From: Methylobacterium frigidaeris
GTDB taxonomy: Bacteria; Pseudomonadota; Alphaproteobacteria; Rhizobiales; Beijerinckiaceae
NCBI RefSeq assembly: GCF_022179185.1
Contig: NZ_BPQJ01000033.1
Coordinates: forward strand, 1 to 64,000
Reading direction: 5' to 3'
DNA: 64,000 bases
Positions 61,665 through 64,000 of the stretch are shown here, one piece after another. The notes beneath the pieces were generated by a model that made no database searches, had not been told where the DNA came from, and saw only the letters and a list, made by a program, of their open reading frames with translations. Position numbers and translations under genes: made by a program. Each line of letters begins with the position of its first letter. The stretch's first letter is position 1.

Positions 61665-62645
61665 ATGCTCGCCTTCATTCTCCGCCGCCTGCTGCAATCC
61701 GTCGGGGTGCTGCTGGCGGTCGGGCTGATCGCCTTCGCGATGTTCCGCTTCGCCGGCGATCCGGTGAACCAGCTGGTCGCGCCGGACACGCCCTATGCCG
61801 AGCGGCTGCAGATCCGCCAGAGCCTCGGCCTCGACGATCCGGTGCTGGTGCAGTTCGCCCGCTACGCCGGCAACGCCGTGCGCGGCCAGTTCGGCAATTC
61901 CTACCAGTTCCGCCAGCCTGTCTCGACTTTGCTCGCCGAGCGGATGCCCGCGACCCTGGAACTCGCGCTCTGCGCCACGCTGTTCGCGCTCACCGCCGGC
62001 ATCCTGATGGGGGTGTACTCGGCGCTCCACCGCGACAGCGTCGGCGCCAAGCTCCTGCAGGCGGTCTCCCTCGTCGGCGTCTCGCTGCCGACCTTCCTGA
62101 TCGGCATCCTGCTGATCTTCCTGTTCTCGGTGACGCTCGGCTGGCTGCCGTCCTACGGCCGCGGCGACACGGTGCGGATCGGCTGGTGGACCACCGGCTT
62201 CCTCACGGCGTCGGGCTGGAAGGCCCTGATCCTGCCCTCGATCACCCTCGGGCTGTTCCAGATGACGCTGATCATGCGTCTCGTCCGGGCCGAGATGCTG
62301 GAGGTGCTGCGCACCGACTACATCCGCTTCGCCCGGGCGCGGGGCCTCACCACCCGGTCGATCCATTTCGGCCACGCGCTGAAGAACACCCTCGTCCCGG
62401 TCATCACGGTCGCGGGCCTCCAGCTCGGCTCGATCATCGCCTTCTCGATCATCACCGAGACGGTCTTTCAGTGGCCCGGCATGGGCCTCCTGTTCGTGCA
62501 GGCGGTGCAGAACGTCGACGTGCCGATCATGGCCGCCTACCTGCTGCTGGTCGCCCTCATCTTCGTGACGATCAACCTCGTGGTCGATCTCCTCTACACC
62601 ATCGTCGATCCGCGCCTGCGCCTCTCGGTGCGGCGGGCGGCGTGA
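61665..62645 (+). CDS. dipeptide-type ABC transporter permease (DppB-like)
   Basis: A 326-residue inner-membrane permease with about six hydrophobic helices. The N-terminal MLAFILRRLLQSVGVLLAVG and the BPD_transp_1 core near KAL-type EAA loop (ALKNTLVPVITVAGLQLGS) are typical of DppB/OppB. The EAA loop contacts the ATPase subunits. The start at 61665 begins the hydrophobic domain. It ends 16 bases before the DppC-like ATG. It forms a heterodimer with the next gene's product. Confidence 0.93.
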   Translation: MLAFILRRLLQSVGVLLAVGLIAFAMFRFAGDPVNQLVAPDTPYAERLQIRQSLGLDDPVLVQFARYAGNAVRGQFGNSYQFRQPVSTLLAERMPATLELALCATLFALTAGILMGVYSALHRDSVGAKLLQAVSLVGVSLPTFLIGILLIFLFSVTLGWLPSYGRGDTVRIGWWTTGFLTASGWKALILPSITLGLFQMTLIMRLVRAEMLEVLRTDYIRFARARGLTTRSIHFGHALKNTLVPVITVAGLQLGSIIAFSIITETVFQWPGMGLLFVQAVQNVDVPIMAAYLLLVALIFVTINLVVDLLYTIVDPRLRLSVRRAA

Positions 62646-62661
62646 GGATTGTTTGAAACCC

Positions 62662-63621
62662 ATGGCCTCCCCTGCCCCCGCGCCGGTCCTGGCTTCCGCC
62701 GGAGCCCCGCCCTCGCGCCTCGCGCGCTTCCTCGATTCCGACCTGTTCGCCAATTTCCGGCGCTCGAAGCTGGCGATGGCGGCCTTCGCCGCGACCGTGC
62801 TGTTCATCGCGCTGGCGCTGCTGGCTCCCGTCATCTCGCCGCAGAACCCCTACGACCCGGCGCAGCTCGAGCTGATGAACGCCAGCCTGCCGCCGCTCTG
62901 GTACGCCGACGGCCAGGCGCCGTTCCTGCTCGGCACCGACGACCAGGGCCGCGACGTGCTCTCGGCGGTGTTCTACGGCATGCGCCTGTCGCTCCTCGTC
63001 GGCGTGCTCGGCGTGCTCCTGTCGGGCTTCATCGGCATCGGCCTCGGGCTGATCGCCGGCTATGCCGGTGGCTGGGTCGACACGGTCATCATGCGCGTCG
63101 CCGACGTGCAGCTGACCTTCCCGGCGATCCTGATCGCGCTCATCGTCGACGGCGTCGCCAAGGCGGTGGCCGGCGGCCACATGGAGGCGAACGCGCAGAT
63201 CGCCCTCATCGTCGTGGCGATCGGCCTGTCGTTCTGGGTGCAGTACGCCCGCACCGTGCGCGGCTCGGTGATGGTCGAGAAGAACAAGGACTACGTCCAG
63301 GCCGGCCGGCTCATCGGCCTGTCGGCGCCGGTGATCCTCACCCGCCACATCCTGCCGAACGTCACCGGCCCGGTCTTCGTCATCGCCACCATCAACCTGG
63401 CGCTCGCCATCATCACCGAGGCGACGCTCTCCTTCCTCGGCACCGGCCTGCCGGAGACGATGCCCTCGCTCGGCACCCTGATCCGCACCGGCAACCGCTT
63501 CCTGTTCTCGGGCGAGTGGTGGATCGTCGCCTTTCCCGGCCTGGCGCTCGCCGGCCTGGTACTGGCGATCAACCTGCTCGGCGACTGGCTGCGCGACGCC
63601 CTGAACCCCAAGCTGCAATGA
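62662..63621 (+). CDS. dipeptide-type ABC transporter permease (DppC-like)
   Basis: A 319-residue permease. An OppC-type N-terminal lead (SRLARFLDSDLFANFRRS) precedes about six hydrophobic helices; the EAA loop reads DYVQAGRLIGLSAPVILTRH (across the turn), and LGTDDQGRDVLS is the OppC/DppC signature. The ATG at 62662 is used; an in-frame TTG nine bases earlier has AGGA at better distance and may be the real start. The next ATPase gene may start within its stop codon (ATGA at 63618). Confidence 0.93.
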   Translation: MASPAPAPVLASAGAPPSRLARFLDSDLFANFRRSKLAMAAFAATVLFIALALLAPVISPQNPYDPAQLELMNASLPPLWYADGQAPFLLGTDDQGRDVLSAVFYGMRLSLLVGVLGVLLSGFIGIGLGLIAGYAGGWVDTVIMRVADVQLTFPAILIALIVDGVAKAVAGGHMEANAQIALIVVAIGLSFWVQYARTVRGSVMVEKNKDYVQAGRLIGLSAPVILTRHILPNVTGPVFVIATINLALAIITEATLSFLGTGLPETMPSLGTLIRTGNRFLFSGEWWIVAFPGLALAGLVLAINLLGDWLRDALNPKLQ

Positions 63622-63635
63622 TTCCCGGTTCCCCC

Positions 63636-64000
63636 ATGTCCCAACCCGTCCTCTCGGTGCGCGACCTGCGGGTCGAGTTCGCCACCCGCCGCGGCGTGCT
63701 GACCGCGCTCGACGGCGTCTCCTTCGAGATCAACCGCGGCGAGGTGCTCGGCGTCGTCGGCGAGTCCGGCGCCGGCAAGTCGGTGACCGGCTCGGCGGTG
63801 ATCGGCCTGATCGACCCGCCCGGCCGCATCGCCGGCGGCGAGATCCGCCTCAATGGCGAGCGCATCGACAACCTGACGCCCGACGCGATGCGCAAGGTCC
63901 GCGGCAAGCGCATCGGCATGATCTTCCAGGACCCGCTGACCAGCCTCAACCCGCTCTACCGGGTCGGCCGGCAGATCGTGGAGACGATCCGCACCCACAC
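63636..64000 (+). CDS. dipeptide-type ABC transporter ATP-binding protein, 3' end beyond window
   Basis: Partial; about 121 residues visible. The N-terminal VLSVRDLRVEFATRRGVLTA and Walker A GESGAGKS (residues 44-51) are of the DppD/OppD type; the Q-loop region MIFQDPLTSLNPLYRVG is also seen. It should energise the DppB/DppC channel; Walker B and signature lie beyond the window. The ATG at 63636 begins the homologous part; an in-frame ATG 18 bases earlier overlaps the permease stop and could be used by translational coupling. A DppF partner may follow outside. Confidence 0.9.
   Translation, partial: MSQPVLSVRDLRVEFATRRGVLTALDGVSFEINRGEVLGVVGESGAGKSVTGSAVIGLIDPPGRIAGGEIRLNGERIDNLTPDAMRKVRGKRIGMIFQDPLTSLNPLYRVGRQIVETIRTH

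Noticed and set aside
59898..62834. 978-codon minus-strand open frame under the dipeptide importer
   Set aside because: Antisense to SBP and permease genes with clear signatures; composition typical of shadow frames.

Overview
The window reads as chromosome of a high-GC alphaproteobacterium. Gene content and style (roughly 70% GC, DUF1127 and DUF6894-type small proteins, HD-GYP and GGDEF signalling, glyQS, LIV-type transporter sets, dense LysR/AraC/TetR regulation, palindromic intergenic repeats) fit Methylobacterium or a close relative in Hyphomicrobiales. This placement rests on recognised protein families, not on a database search. No rRNA, tRNA, CRISPR array, integrase or intact insertion sequence was found. 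Both ends cut genes: a chemoreceptor at the left and a peptide-transporter ATPase at the right.

Layout. 1-1.2 kb: 5' part of a Cache-HAMP chemoreceptor. 1.4-9.3 kb: a TetR regulator divergent from a LIV-type ABC importer (two ATPases, two permeases, one binding protein) with an acyl-CoA ligase between the first ATPase and the permeases. This suggests import of a carboxylic acid followed by CoA activation. 9.5-17 kb: AraC and LysR regulators, a membrane diguanylate cyclase, a DMT exporter, a DUF1127 protein and an SDR oxidoreductase. 16.2-18.1 kb: a two-gene glycan unit (CgeB-like glycosyltransferase and sugar-1-phosphate nucleotidyltransferase). 18.3-21.5 kb: counterparts of E. coli ybhP, ybhN and clsB, rearranged so that the phospholipase-D gene faces the other two. 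21.6-22.1 kb: a decayed SNF2-type helicase. 22.3-31.2 kb: YdcF, an aldo/keto reductase with divergent LysR, an alpha/beta hydrolase with an NTF2-like partner, a spermidine-synthase-like methyltransferase-fold protein, an AraC regulator and a DHH phosphoesterase.

31.3-42.5 kb: a LysR regulator with a divergent small secreted protein, a tandem HD-GYP protein, a GT4 glycosyltransferase, and a shikimate/quinate module (LysR, shikimate dehydrogenase, ShiA-like symporter) with a T-N11-A operator candidate. Then come a response regulator-like GGDEF protein with a degenerate receiver, the Maf-YacG pair and an SDR gene. 42.6-47.6 kb: glycyl-tRNA synthetase alpha and beta genes and several very small proteins. 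47.6-48.6 kb: a gene-free stretch with an AT-rich core. 48.6-56.9 kb: housekeeping genes (mtgA, farnesyl diphosphate synthase, leuB, LOG, asd, an ALDH7-type dehydrogenase) and two uncharacterised proteins. 56.9-64 kb: an exported protein with phage-tail-like character and three exact-length 21-residue repeats, an M20 amidohydrolase, and a divergent dipeptide-type ABC importer.

No single locus is clearly a new defence or mobile system. The best leads are the exported repeat protein (56.9-58.3 kb), the transporter-ligase operon with its internal palindrome, the shikimate module with its operator, the tandem HD-GYP and degenerate-receiver GGDEF proteins, and a stack of four hairpins at 32.7 kb.
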